Shown: positions 45,843 through 54,494 of the stretch, in pieces | Layout: every line of letters begins with the position of its first letter | Numbering within the stretch: position 1 is the stretch's first letter | Assembly (NCBI RefSeq): GCF_014856545.2 | Contig: NZ_CP109811.1 | Location: 2,040,001 to 2,104,000, forward strand | DNA: 64,000 bases | Source of the DNA: Mesobacillus jeotgali | Lineage (GTDB): Bacteria; Bacillota; Bacilli; Bacillales; Cytobacillaceae | Direction: 5' to 3' | Translations under genes and position numbers: made by a program | Notes under the pieces: model-generated | Databases searched by the model: none | Seen by the model: the letters and a program-made list of their open reading frames with translations, nothing else | What the model was told of the DNA's origin: nothing

Positions 45843-46022
45843 ATTAGCACCCCATCAAATAAAAGACATTATCAATAGAGTGTATCATACTTGAATGTTA
45901 ATATGTGTTTACTTTCAAAATCTTTGTATTGGAACATTTATTGTTTATAGTTTGTTTTAACTACAGTGAAAAAGCTCAGGATCTTAATAAGCCTCTGAGC
46001 TTTCTGGGTGACCTGGAGGTTA

Positions 46023-46790
46023 TTAAAATCTGTATGAATCTCCGTCATTTGGGACGAGAACACTTGAGGAGAATCCTTTTTCATCTGCAAAACTTTTCAG
46101 TTCTTCCCTTGATAGTGTCCAATGGTTGACGGCTTCCATATGGCTGGCGATGATTTTTGCAGAAGGAGCGGCTTTATGCACTTCATACACGTCGTCTTTC
46201 CCCATGACAAGTGAGCCGCCTTCAAGGAATTGATTATCTCCTGCATTTACGACAATGACTTCTGGTTTGTGAGTATCGATTGCTTCTTGTACACCTTCAT
46301 ACCAGACAGTGTCTCCTGCTACATATAAGATTTTCTCGGTATCGTGTTTAAATACAACACCACACACGAGGCCGGCAAGTTTTAATATTTCTCCTCTGCC
46401 ATGCTCGCCTTTTGTTTTAATTAACTGAATGCCTTCGAAAACGGTATCATCCTGTAAAACTTCTACATTTTTAAAACCGTCATTTTGGACTGCACTGGCA
46501 TCTTCCTCATTTTGTACGAACATTTTTAGTTCCTTCGGAAGCACCTCTTTGGCAGCCTCATCATAGTGGTCGAGGTGTAAATGCGTTACAATGACAGCAT
46601 CTATATCATTGACCATGTCGTCAATGGACACCGGCAGGCCTACTAAAGGATTGTTTCGATCTTGCCTTAATGAATTTGGAAACGGAGGATATGCTCCTTT
46701 TTCAGCCAAAAATGGATCGATTAAAAACTTCTTTCCAGCGTATTGTACAACCAATGTTGCATTTCGAATTTGTTGTATATTCATATTCAT
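46023..46790 (-). CDS. Metallo-beta-lactamase-fold hydrolase (UlaG/YtkL type)
   Basis: 255 residues. Metal-binding THLHLDHYDEAAKE (HxHxDH, about residues 70-75), further ligands in KGEHGR, VAGDTVWYEG and the C-terminal SHMEAVNHW. Small MBL-fold proteins of this class hydrolyse lactones, phosphodiesters or similar bonds. Divergent from the Lrp-type regulator gene, which is likely to control it. Confidence 0.88.
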   Translation of the reverse strand: MNMNIQQIRNATLVVQYAGKKFLIDPFLAEKGAYPPFPNSLRQDRNNPLVGLPVSIDDMVNDIDAVIVTHLHLDHYDEAAKEVLPKELKMFVQNEEDASAVQNDGFKNVEVLQDDTVFEGIQLIKTKGEHGRGEILKLAGLVCGVVFKHDTEKILYVAGDTVWYEGVQEAIDTHKPEVIVVNAGDNQFLEGGSLVMGKDDVYEVHKAAPSAKIIASHMEAVNHWTLSREELKSFADEKGFSSSVLVPNDGDSYRF

Positions 46791-46902
46791 TAGCTCCTTT
46801 TCTATAATGTATTTATAGTTTATAATAAGACCGCTTTAGACTTACATAGCTTAAATCAAGTCTTTTTCCTTTTTTACTTGAATATTGAAAGGATTTGAAA
46901 CA

Positions 46903-47316
46903 ATGTTGGATAACACTGATTCACAAATTATAGATGAGCTTACCAGGAACAGCAGGATTACCATGAAGGAACTAGGTGAAAAAGTCCATTTGACTGGCCA
47001 GGCTGCTTCAGCGAGGGTTGCCAAGTTAGAGGATCTCGGAATCATTGAAGGGTATACCATTAAAGTGAACCAAATGAAAATGGGGTATTCAGTTCATGCA
47101 ATCATACATATTTTTACGAAAACTACAAATCACCAGCCATATCTTTCGTTCTTAAAAAAACAAGAAACTTACGTTATGAACCACTATAAAGTCAGTGGGG
47201 AAAGCTGTTACCTATTAGAATGCAGGTTTCCATCTAACGAGATTCTAGATGAATTTCTGACAGACTTGAGCAATTATGTGGGCTATAAGCTTTCGATTGT
47301 AATTAATAAACAGTAA
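46903..47316 (+). CDS. Lrp/AsnC-family transcriptional regulator
   Basis: 137 residues from ATG 46903 (a TTG at 46885 is in frame but less well placed). N-terminal helix-turn-helix (LDNTDSQIIDELTRNSRITMKELG, LTGQAASARVAKLEDLGIIEGY) and a C-terminal RAM-type ligand domain (HAIIHIFTKTTNH, YKVSGESCYLLECRF). Divergently transcribed from the MBL hydrolase, the common layout for a local Lrp-type regulator and its target. Confidence 0.9.
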   Translation: MLDNTDSQIIDELTRNSRITMKELGEKVHLTGQAASARVAKLEDLGIIEGYTIKVNQMKMGYSVHAIIHIFTKTTNHQPYLSFLKKQETYVMNHYKVSGESCYLLECRFPSNEILDEFLTDLSNYVGYKLSIVINKQ

Positions 47317-47404
47317 AGGAGAACGCCTAATTTCTTCTCTACAGAACGGACATCCATACCCTTGTCTCCCTCCATGAATACCTTGATAGTATGGAGGTGA
47401 AAAG

Positions 47405-47659
47405 ATGGAAAGAAAAGATCAGAAGGGTGATTTAGCTGATTTGTTTTGCGGCCATAACGTGAATAGTGTGCCTTTTCCTAAGTTAAGGGTCATTCCTGTA
47501 AGGGAAGTACCAGATGACTGTGTATTGGTTTGTGTAGGCCCAATTTGTTATTTAGCCTGCTATGCAGTTGGTGAAGACCCATTCGACGATTGCCAGATTG
47601 TTTGTTCAGAGAGCGGCCAATGCTTTATAGTTTGCCCGTATTTTCCCGAAGAAGAATAA
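47405..47659 (+). CDS. Cys-rich small protein, 84 aa
   Basis: ATG after GGAGGTG, hence translated strongly. Acidic, with seven Cys: DLFCGHN, DDCVLVCVGPICYLACYA, DDCQIVCSESGQCFIVCPY (nine when all are counted across these segments), several as Cys-x3-Cys. No signal peptide. Not recognised. Possibilities include a metal-binding, spore-coat or peptide-precursor protein. Followed 127 bp later by a cysteine desulfurase-like gene on the same strand; a weak hairpin lies between. Confidence 0.6.
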   Translation: MERKDQKGDLADLFCGHNVNSVPFPKLRVIPVREVPDDCVLVCVGPICYLACYAVGEDPFDDCQIVCSESGQCFIVCPYFPEEE

Positions 47660-47786
47660 AGATTATCTCGAGAGTGGAGCCGTTTAAAATGGTTCCTCTT
47701 TCGTTTGTCGAAAGATTAGAACTGCAATTTTTAGAAAATTATGACATAATAAGTTGATATCAGTTTGGCAGAAGGAGTGATGAGGG

Positions 47787-49034
47787 TTGGCTAATATGTT
47801 TCCAATCGACCAGGTGAGAGAGAGGTTTCCTGCGTTAAGTCGAAAGGATAATGGTCGGCAGGTAATATACTTTGATGGGCCGGGCGGTACGCAAATGGTC
47901 GATTATGCAATGGAATCAATGTATCGGTACATAAGGAATGGCATGGCAAATCTTCATGGTACCTTCAACACAAGTGCTGACACGGATGCAATGCTGGACA
48001 AAGCACGCGAGGCTGTCGCTGATTTGCTTGGATGCCAGGCGAATGAAGTTGCGTTTGGAGCGAATATGACGACACATGCTTTTGCGATTGCACGGAGTCT
48101 GGCTGGTTTTATTAAAAAGGGTGACGAGATTGTGGTCACCGAGCTCGACCATAGGGCCAATGTGGATCCTTGGATTACCCTTGCGAGGGATTGCGGCGCG
48201 ACGATTAAGTTTATTGAACTGGATTCTGAAACTTTCACTTTAAATGTAGCAGACTTAGAAGAGATCATCACTGATAAAACAAAGCTGGTGGCCGCAGGGA
48301 TGTCATCGAATGTAACAGGGACTGTGACGGATTTAAAACCAATCATTGATCGTGCGAGAGAAGTTGGCGCCCTTGCAGTTGTCGATGCAGTCCATGGAGT
48401 GCCGCATTTATCAATTAATGTTAAGGAGTTAGGGTGTGATATCCTGCTATGTTCTGCATATAAATTCTTCGGTCCGCATGTCGGCATCGCCGTGGTAAGA
48501 GAGAGTTTATTTGAAAAGCTTCCAGTTTATAAGCTAAAGCCAGCGCCTGCGGAAATACCTTACAAGCTTGAAACTGGGACTCAGAATCATGAAGGCATTG
48601 CAGGGGTGATGGGAGCCATCCAGTTCATCGAAGAGCTGGGACATGGCGAGACGAGAAGAGAACGACTGCTGTCCGGAATGCAAGCAATCGATGAATATGA
48701 GAGTAAACTTGCAGCAGAAGTGGAAAGCTTTTTGCGCAGCCTCCCGGAAGTGACGCTGTATCGTGCAGCATCTGGACGAAGGACACCAACATTTGCTTTT
48801 ACAATTGAAGGTCATAATTCCCGTGAGGTCACGGCTTGGCTAGCCGATAAATTCAATATGTGTGTCGCAGATGGGGACTTCTATGCCTCCACGATGGCTG
48901 AGGTGCTAGATGTCTATCCAACAGGAGGCTGGGTACGGATCGGGCTGGCGCCTTATAATACAATGGAAGAAATCCAGAAGTTTAAAGAAGCATTGGGAGC
49001 TTTCATCCAACAGCATCAGCAAAATGCTGTATAA
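47787..49034 (+). CDS. Cysteine desulfurase-like PLP enzyme (SufS-like, class V)
   Basis: 415 residues; TTG 47787 or ATG 47796. Class V aminotransferase fold: FGANMTTHAFAIARSL, ELDHRANVDPW, VVDAVHGVPHLSINVKELGCD (PLP Asp/His region) and the Schiff-base Lys in CSAYKFFGPHVGIAVV. The usual SufS catalytic Cys loop near the C-terminus is not evident; the SufS-like subfamily without clear desulfurase activity fits best. Could act on cysteine or related amino acids. Confidence 0.82.
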   Translation: MANMFPIDQVRERFPALSRKDNGRQVIYFDGPGGTQMVDYAMESMYRYIRNGMANLHGTFNTSADTDAMLDKAREAVADLLGCQANEVAFGANMTTHAFAIARSLAGFIKKGDEIVVTELDHRANVDPWITLARDCGATIKFIELDSETFTLNVADLEEIITDKTKLVAAGMSSNVTGTVTDLKPIIDRAREVGALAVVDAVHGVPHLSINVKELGCDILLCSAYKFFGPHVGIAVVRESLFEKLPVYKLKPAPAEIPYKLETGTQNHEGIAGVMGAIQFIEELGHGETRRERLLSGMQAIDEYESKLAAEVESFLRSLPEVTLYRAASGRRTPTFAFTIEGHNSREVTAWLADKFNMCVADGDFYASTMAEVLDVYPTGGWVRIGLAPYNTMEEIQKFKEALGAFIQQHQQNAV

Positions 49035-49069
49035 GAGAAAGTTAATTTTACAGTAGGGGAAGATGAACG

Positions 49070-49705
49070 ATGTTTGGGATAAGTAATTTCGAAGTATTTT
49101 TGGCAACAGCGATTCTGCTCAATTTAACACCTGGTACAGACACTATGTACATAGTGAGCAGAAGTATATCCCAAGGCAGGACAGCTGGGATTTTCTCAGC
49201 CTTTGGGATTTCTACCGGAATCGTTGTCCATACACTCCTTGCAGCTTTCGGATTATCCGTCATATTAACACAGTCAGCTTTTTTATTTCAAACCATTAAA
49301 ATTGCCGGCGCTATTTATCTGGCATATCTGGGGATTCAGATGTTAATATCCAAAAGCAATGCACGTGAACAGAAAGCTTTGCCAATCCAAAGCAACAAAA
49401 AGATCTTTTTTCAAGGCATGATCACGAACGTGACGAATCCAAAGGTGGCTTTGTTTTTCTTGGCATTTCTTCCTCAATTTATTCACGCCGATGGGGGTGC
49501 TGCAAGCCCAATTCCATTCATCATTCTGGGATTGACGTTCACCTTGACCGGGGGAGCCTGGAGTTTGCTGACTGCCTATTTCTCCTCGATGGCAACATCA
49601 AGTCTCAGGAAAAATGCAAAAGCCGGAACGATCTTAAACCGTTTGACTGGCATTGTTTTTATCGGAATGGGCATAAGCTTGCTGAAGACAAAAGCTGCAT
49701 CTTAA
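49070..49705 (+). CDS. LysE/RhtB-family amino acid exporter
   Basis: 211 residues, six membrane helices. N-terminal family motif LNLTPGTDTMYIVSRSISQGRTAG (shown in part), LAYLGIQMLISK and TNPKVALFFLAFLPQFI. Exports amino acids or analogues. Starts 35 bp after the PLP enzyme gene with its own GGGGAAG site, probably the same transcript; together they may handle an amino acid by-product. Confidence 0.9.
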   Translation: MFGISNFEVFLATAILLNLTPGTDTMYIVSRSISQGRTAGIFSAFGISTGIVVHTLLAAFGLSVILTQSAFLFQTIKIAGAIYLAYLGIQMLISKSNAREQKALPIQSNKKIFFQGMITNVTNPKVALFFLAFLPQFIHADGGAASPIPFIILGLTFTLTGGAWSLLTAYFSSMATSSLRKNAKAGTILNRLTGIVFIGMGISLLKTKAAS

Positions 49706-49764
49706 CCATGGAGAAACTAGAGTAGTCTGGACATTGTGCCAGGCTATCTTCTATTAAGAAGTGA

Positions 49765-50079
49765 TTAATAGTTTTTATATCGTACATACTCATAGTTTGA
49801 AGTAGGAATTCGTTTTAAAATGTGGCCGTCCTGGTCGCGATGGATTTCGTACTCTCTGTAGGTTTCAACGATATATCCATCTACTTCCTTGTCCAGGGAT
49901 TCTATGTGCAGGTATTCAAATTCAGGCAAGATGGTCTCTAAAATTTCATTGTCATTCTGGACACTGGCGTCGGTTTCCAAATATTCGAGATCAGCGTTTT
50001 TCTGGGCATTTTGCGGATAGGTATAGACCAGGTATATACAGAATAGCAAGAGTGCGGATAATCCTAGTATTCTTATCAA
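49765..50079 (-). CDS. Hypothetical anchored protein, 104 aa
   Basis: TTG start at 50079 with AAAGGAG upstream. N-terminal membrane helix (ILGLSALLLFCIYLVYTY) and an acidic, Tyr-rich extracytoplasmic part (EYLHIESLDKEVDGYIVETYREYE). Not recognised. Confidence 0.55.
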   Translation of the reverse strand: MIRILGLSALLLFCIYLVYTYPQNAQKNADLEYLETDASVQNDNEILETILPEFEYLHIESLDKEVDGYIVETYREYEIHRDQDGHILKRIPTSNYEYVRYKNY

Positions 50080-50249
50080 TTTAATGGCTCCTTTTGTTCA
50101 AGTTACATTAAACCTTATGCCTGTCCAGGAAAGAATATAACCGAGGGGTTGAGTGTTAGTTAAGAAGGTTATATATGCCCGAAGTGATGCTTAAAGATTT
50201 TACTTGCATTCAGCGTACCGTTTCTTATTCTTTACCTTTGAAAAATCAA

Positions 50250-50287
50250 AGAAAATCCCTGGTGTCCGTCTAGACCCCAGGGATTTA
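50250..50287 (-). terminator. Terminator of the 214-aa gene
   Basis: On the minus strand AAATCCCTGG / CCAGGGATTT with tail TCTTTGATTTTT. Confidence 0.8.
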
Positions 50288-50290
50288 ACG

Positions 50291-50935
50291 TTATTTCTTA
50301 AACTTCTCAGGGAACTGCTTGACGACAGCTTCAGAAATGGCATCGGCCATCATGATGATATGACTCATTCCGTCATCAATTGAAACGATTCGTGCTGCCC
50401 AGTCTTTATCCAGGCTTGCAGCAAGGTCATCTGCCACCAATTTGAGATGCGCATATAGCAGCTTTTTAACCTCTTCATTTTTTAAGTTCGGGTTGGCACT
50501 GCTAAGGAAGGCCGAGATATCATCAGCATTTCGATACCATTCTTTATTTAGCTGATCCAGCTTTGCTTTATCTCCACTTTTGGCTGCTTCGACAATACCT
50601 CCAGCGATGACAATATGCTCTTTAAGCAAATCTGTAAGCTTTTTCCCAGCGTGCTCGCCGTACACCGGTTTAATAGCATTTCCGATATCCTCCTGGTTTT
50701 TCAGGAGTCTCTCGAGCACCTCTTTTTGGTCCTCAGCACCAGCTGTTGTGGCACTTGTAATATAGTTGCTTGTCCATAAAACATGGTCAACCCACAGTCT
50801 CCGGAAACCATTCTCGAATTTCACCTCAGATTGGGTGATACATTTGTGTTGTGGTTTAGCATAGGCAGGTGTTGATCCTGCCATCATGTTTAGCGGGAAT
50901 AATAAAATAAAACCCATCAACAATAATTTTTTCAT
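50291..50935 (-). CDS. Secreted helical protein, 214 aa
   Basis: ATG with GGAGAAGG site. Signal peptide ending about PAYA-KPQ. The mature part is all-helical with conserved-looking FRRLWVDHVLWTSNYI near its start and many Lys/Asp/Leu. Proteins like this are frequent in Bacillus and often mis-annotated as glycosyltransferases; no glycosyltransferase motif is visible. Possibly a helical-bundle stress or metal/DUF protein. Function unknown. Confidence 0.6.
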   Translation of the reverse strand: MKKLLLMGFILLFPLNMMAGSTPAYAKPQHKCITQSEVKFENGFRRLWVDHVLWTSNYITSATTAGAEDQKEVLERLLKNQEDIGNAIKPVYGEHAGKKLTDLLKEHIVIAGGIVEAAKSGDKAKLDQLNKEWYRNADDISAFLSSANPNLKNEEVKKLLYAHLKLVADDLAASLDKDWAARIVSIDDGMSHIIMMADAISEAVVKQFPEKFKK

Positions 50936-51015
50936 TGTACCTTCTCCTTTTTATGTAAATTGTATCCTCCTTATTATTTATTCCTTGCATATTTCTATCC
51001 CCAAAAATAGTTCAA

Positions 51016-51036
51016 GAAAAAACCGCCAAGCGGCGG
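51016..51036 (-). terminator. Terminator of the LysM/SPOR gene
   Basis: On the minus strand ACCGCC / GGCGGT hairpin followed by TTTTTTC. Confidence 0.8.
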
Positions 51037-51044
51037 TCTCGAAT

Positions 51045-51920
51045 CTAATTATCTAATCTGCTTAAATCAAAATATTGGACGGTTTTTCCATCACGGTCGA
51101 ACTGGATGATTAATTCATTCTTGTTAAATTGGTAGATGAATTGTTCGCAAGTCGCGCTTTCGTAGCAGGAGACGCTCTTTACTTCATTAGGGTATCCATA
51201 TATCTTGATAACCTGACTTTTGTCTTTCGGAAGGGAACTTAGTTTTAAATATTCCGGATAGACTTGCAGACCGAACACCGAACCATTCTTCATTTTAAAA
51301 TTCACGCGGACTCCGGCACCTTCTCCAGTGTAGTTCAGCGACCTGATATTCAGCTGATCCTCGGTTTTTAACGGTTTCCCGAATTTCTGCAGAAGCTGGC
51401 TATAGGTGGAACCAATATAAACACCATGAACATTAAGGTTCTTATTCGTATCGATGTAAGCATCTTTAATGCCATTTTTGATCAATAAAGCCTTTTGTTT
51501 TTCCGCATTTGCTTTTTCAGAAAAAACTCCAGCCTGGATGCGGTATAAGGTTTTTTCGTTAATGACCTTTGTGATGACTGTGGCTTCAATTCCTTTCTTC
51601 TTCAGAACTGCGATTTGCTTCGCTGCATTGTCTTTCTTGGAAAAAGAACCCCCGACTACTGCATACATAGATTGTGATTCAGCCAAGCCGGGAAGGAGAA
51701 GTTTTTGGCCAATATAAATAGTATTATTCTTCAAACCATTGAAATCCTTTAACTCCTCGACAGTCAGGTTGTATTTTTTCGAAAGGCTGTATAATGTATC
51801 GCCTTTTTTAACAGTGACAGCATGATTATCTGCATAGCCAGACCCGTTGGTAAAAAAGAGTAAGGAACCGATCAATAAGAGACTCAACCCAAGCTGTATG
51901 AAACGTTTTGTCTTCATCAT
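51045..51920 (-). CDS. LysM- and SPOR-domain cell-wall protein
   Basis: 291 residues. Signal peptide (to about GSGYA-DNH), a LysM peptidoglycan-binding domain (VKKGDTLYSLSKKYNLTVEE, about residues 37-82), a SPOR repeat pair (YAVVGGSFSKKDNAAKQIAV, YRIQAGVFSEKANAEKQK, about 86-155), and a C-terminal beta domain of unknown type with three Cys (SCYESATCEQF). Wall-attached; SPOR domains bind denuded glycan at division or spore septa. Confidence 0.85.
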   Translation of the reverse strand: MMKTKRFIQLGLSLLLIGSLLFFTNGSGYADNHAVTVKKGDTLYSLSKKYNLTVEELKDFNGLKNNTIYIGQKLLLPGLAESQSMYAVVGGSFSKKDNAAKQIAVLKKKGIEATVITKVINEKTLYRIQAGVFSEKANAEKQKALLIKNGIKDAYIDTNKNLNVHGVYIGSTYSQLLQKFGKPLKTEDQLNIRSLNYTGEGAGVRVNFKMKNGSVFGLQVYPEYLKLSSLPKDKSQVIKIYGYPNEVKSVSCYESATCEQFIYQFNKNELIIQFDRDGKTVQYFDLSRLDN

Positions 51921-52039
51921 TTTTTATCACCTCAAATAGTTTGACGAGAGGATTTCAACAGAGTTTCGAAAGGATAAGCCTATTTTAAAAGGAATGAGAA
52001 AATGGGGAGTGACCTAGAAACGACTATTGACTTTGTTAA

Positions 52040-52060
52040 CTGTAAAGTTTATTATTACAG
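52040..52060. promoter_or_regulatory. Operator copy 1, CTGTAA-N9-TTACAG (Rrf2-type)
   Basis: First of three 21 bp inverted repeats with identical 6-9-6 geometry around the spx-like/Rrf2 locus. Lies about 84 bp before the spx-like start. Confidence 0.65.
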
Positions 52061-52100
52061 TATTAGTATTTTTTAAATTTAAGAACCTATTGCTGTTTAT

Positions 52101-52121
52101 CTGTAATTTTTATCATTACAG
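52101..52121. promoter_or_regulatory. Operator copy 2, CTGTAA-N9-TTACAG (Rrf2-type)
   Basis: Second copy, 61 bp after the first, overlapping the leader of the spx-like gene just before its ribosome site. Confidence 0.65.
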
Positions 52122-52143
52122 TTGAACGAAGGAGCTGTGGATT

Positions 52144-52539
52144 ATGGTAACTTTATATATCACATCAAGCTGTGCTTCCTGCCGGAAAGCAAAAGCGTGG
52201 CTGCAGGAACATCAGATTGATTTTATTGAGCGAAATATCGTATCTGAACCACTCACAGTCGATGAAATTAAATCTATTCTTCGCCTGACAGAGGATGGAA
52301 CGGAAGACATTATCTCGACGAATTCAAAAACCTATAAGCAGCTGGATGTGGATATTGACTCTCTTCCGCTGAATCAGTTATATGATTTAATCATTAAAAA
52401 CCCGCAAATGCTGCGCCGTCCGATTATCCAGGACCATAAACGCCTGCAGGTTGGGTATAATGAGGAAGAAATTCGCAGTTTCTTGCCGCGTAAGCTGCGT
52501 ACATTCTCCGGCTTTGAGTGGGAAAACATCGCGAATTAG
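52144..52539 (+). CDS. spx: Spx-family redox regulator (SpxA2-like)
   Basis: 131 residues, the usual length. ArsC-like fold with N-terminal redox pair Cys10-Ala-Ser-Cys13 ([14 protein letters not shown]) and [25 protein letters not shown] near the C-terminus. Binds the RNA polymerase alpha C-terminal domain and redirects transcription under disulfide stress; normally degraded by ClpXP. The order spx then Rrf2 regulator, with paired operators, matches the spxA2-saiR locus of Bacillus anthracis. Confidence 0.93.
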   Translation: MVTLYITSSCASCRKAKAWLQEHQIDFIERNIVSEPLTVDEIKSILRLTEDGTEDIISTNSKTYKQLDVDIDSLPLNQLYDLIIKNPQMLRRPIIQDHKRLQVGYNEEEIRSFLPRKLRTFSGFEWENIAN

Positions 52540-52618
52540 TGCTCAAAATACTTTTTGCTTTTCAATTAACTGGATAAAATGTAGTATATAGCATAACAAA
52601 TCTGTTAGGAGGCAGGCA

Positions 52619-53041
52619 ATGAACAGCGATTTTACTCTTGCCATTCACAGTTTAACCTTACTTGCTCTGCAGCCGGACAGAATGTCGACAAGCGAAGCGA
52701 TCTCGGAGAGTGCTGGAGTTCATCCTGTACGGATCCGCAAAGTGCTGGGCCTGTTAAAAAAACATGGATTTATCAAATCAAAAGAGGGAACCGGCGGCGG
52801 CTTCATTTTTGCACTGGATTTAAATGAAGTGAACCTCTGGGATATCTATAAATTGACCTCCGAAGGGGCACTGCAGCCTAAGTGTCCGGACTCTAACGAA
52901 AAATGCGTTGTCGGAGCAAATATGCACAAAGTGTTGTTTGCCATTTTCCTGGGTGCTGAAGAACATTTGGGAGAATATTTAAAGCACTATTCCATAAAGG
53001 AAGTAGTCGACCTGGTCAAAGAAACAAACTGTTGTGACTAA
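52619..53041 (+). CDS. Rrf2-family repressor (SaiR/YwnA-like)
   Basis: 140 residues after AGGAGG. Winged helix at the N-terminus (MNSDFTLAIHSLTLLALQ, VRIRKVLGLLKKHGFIKSKEG, GGGFIFALDL) and C-terminal Cys (QPKCPDSNEKCVVG, TNCCD) instead of the three-Cys iron-sulfur loop of IscR/NsrR. Likely a thiol-switch repressor. It sits between two genes preceded by the same CTGTAA-N9-TTACAG operator and is the obvious candidate to bind it. Confidence 0.88.
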   Translation: MNSDFTLAIHSLTLLALQPDRMSTSEAISESAGVHPVRIRKVLGLLKKHGFIKSKEGTGGGFIFALDLNEVNLWDIYKLTSEGALQPKCPDSNEKCVVGANMHKVLFAIFLGAEEHLGEYLKHYSIKEVVDLVKETNCCD

Positions 53042-53068
53042 GAGCACGCCAGCTTTCTTAGCTGGTAA

Positions 53069-53089
53069 ATGTAATGAAAAATATTACAG
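53069..53089. promoter_or_regulatory. Operator copy 3, ATGTAA-N9-TTACAG
   Basis: One mismatch from the two copies before the spx-like gene, same 21 bp geometry; 24 bp before the start of the IDEAL-domain gene. Confidence 0.6.
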
Positions 53090-53113
53090 TTTATATTAAA
53101 TGAGGTGACATAT

Positions 53114-53446
53114 ATGTTTTCCAATAATGACACGATTTTAAGAGTAGGCGATTGGATCAAGGGAAAATCCAGAGATGGAGAATTATTCATCGGATATATA
53201 GAGTCACTTGATATTTTGGATGATAAAGTAAATGCAACAATCACATCAAGTGATGATGAATCAATGGTAGGCAAAACGATTCCAATGTCCACTAACGGAG
53301 TGAAAAAACTGCCTAATCCGAAGGTGAAAAACAAAGAACAAATTCAATATCTAATTGATCTCGCGCTTGCCACTGGAGATGAAGAATGGTTCTTGGAGCT
53401 TTCCGAAAAGCTGAACTCGATGAGGGAACTTGTTAAAGGCGTATAA
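53114..53446 (+). CDS. IDEAL-domain protein
   Basis: 110 residues from ATG 53114, 6 nt after GAGGTG (which overlaps an alternative GTG at 53105). N-terminal beta-rich part (ILRVGDWIKGKSRDGELFIGYIE), C-terminal IDEAL helix pair (EQIQYLIDLALATGDEEWFLEL), a short Firmicute domain found in regulatory and adaptor proteins. Preceded by the Rrf2-type operator, so probably co-regulated with the spx-like gene under thiol stress. Confidence 0.82.
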   Translation: MFSNNDTILRVGDWIKGKSRDGELFIGYIESLDILDDKVNATITSSDDESMVGKTIPMSTNGVKKLPNPKVKNKEQIQYLIDLALATGDEEWFLELSEKLNSMRELVKGV

Positions 53447-53451
53447 AGATG

Positions 53452-53487
53452 AAGACGGTCCTTCCTGTTTAGGAGGGACCGTCTTTT
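53452..53487 (+). terminator. Terminator after the IDEAL-domain gene
   Basis: AAGACGGTCC / GGACCGTCTT stem, inner TCCT/AGGA, T tail. Confidence 0.9.
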
Positions 53488-53497
53488 TGTGCAGATG

Positions 53498-54248
53498 CTA
53501 TTTCATTCCGAGTGCCTTTTTGGTGGCAGGTCCAGCGACACCGTCTACCTTGAGCTTCTTCGCCTTTTGGAAACTCTTTACGGCTGCTTCTGTTGCCGGA
53601 CCGAATACACCGTCGATTCCTTTCGTACTGTAGCCTTTGTTTGTCAACGCCTGCTGCAGCTGCTTCACTTCAGGACCTCGCATCCCTTTTTTCAGGACAG
53701 TACTTGATGGAACAGCAGTCACTGGAACGGAAGCCTGGCCGGAAACCTTATACCCATTAGCGGATGCGATCGCATTGAAGGATTTTTTGGATTGATGTGA
53801 TGACAACCGGAGTGTTTACCTTAACCTGGTCATAAAGCCATTGCACTTCGTTGTCGTACATCCTGATACAGCCGGCACTAACGTATCCGCCGATTGATTT
53901 AGGATTATTATTACCGTGGATCGCATACGTTGTTCCCCATGTGCCTCTTGCATTTAAGCCCAGCCATCTGTCGCCAAGCGGATTCCTTGGGTCCCCGCCA
54001 GGAATCTTTCCACTGTAATATGGGCGATTCTTGATTTTGTTCACGATCTTGAATTTGCCCTCAGGCGTGTAGGATGCTTTCCGCCCAGTACCCACCTTAA
54101 ACGTTTTTACCAGTTTATTATTTTTATAATAAGCCAGTTGATTGATAGACTTATTAATGATAATCAAATCCCCGCCGGCAGCCTCTGCAGGTGCCTCAAA
54201 AAACATCATTGATACAAGAAGCATCATTGATACCAGCCACTTTTTCAT
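53498..54248 (-). pseudogene. L,D-transpeptidase plus peptidoglycan-binding domain, split by a frameshift
   Basis: The 5' frame (54248-53757) encodes a signal peptide and a YkuD L,D-transpeptidase domain with the catalytic HGNNNPKSIGGYVSAGCIRMYD (His ... Ser-x-Gly-Cys-x-Arg, shown in two parts: HGNNNPKSIGG and SAGCIRM). It then runs out in IQKILQCDRIR-stop. The 3' frame (SKKSFNAIASANGYKV ... to 53498) encodes a peptidoglycan-binding domain with MRGPEVKQLQQALTNKGY and GVFGPATEAAVKSFQ. Removing one A from the AAAAAA run at about 53783-53788 joins them. The catalytic domain itself is complete. Forms or edits 3-3 peptidoglycan cross-links in relatives. Confidence 0.8.
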
Positions 54249-54494
54249 TCCCCATCCCCCTGATTCATTTGCAGGCCGATCTACACAAAAGTCTTTGGTC
54301 CTGCTGTATTAGTAAAGATATTTACATACTTATAAACGGTTTTTTATTATAAAAGTTACATGTTTTACCGTTAAATGGTAATGAAATTGTTTGACAAAAA
54401 ATTCGATTCATTTGTCGTTTTTTGCAGATATTTTTTTAAAAAATGATTCAACTTCTGAAAAACTTCCCATAATGGGGAGGAAGGAGTGGGAGTG

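Noticed and set aside
47660..47786. Promoter or strong terminator between the Cys-rich gene and the PLP enzyme gene
   Set aside because: Only a weak hairpin (GGAGCC / GGTTCC) with a short T tail; not enough to call.
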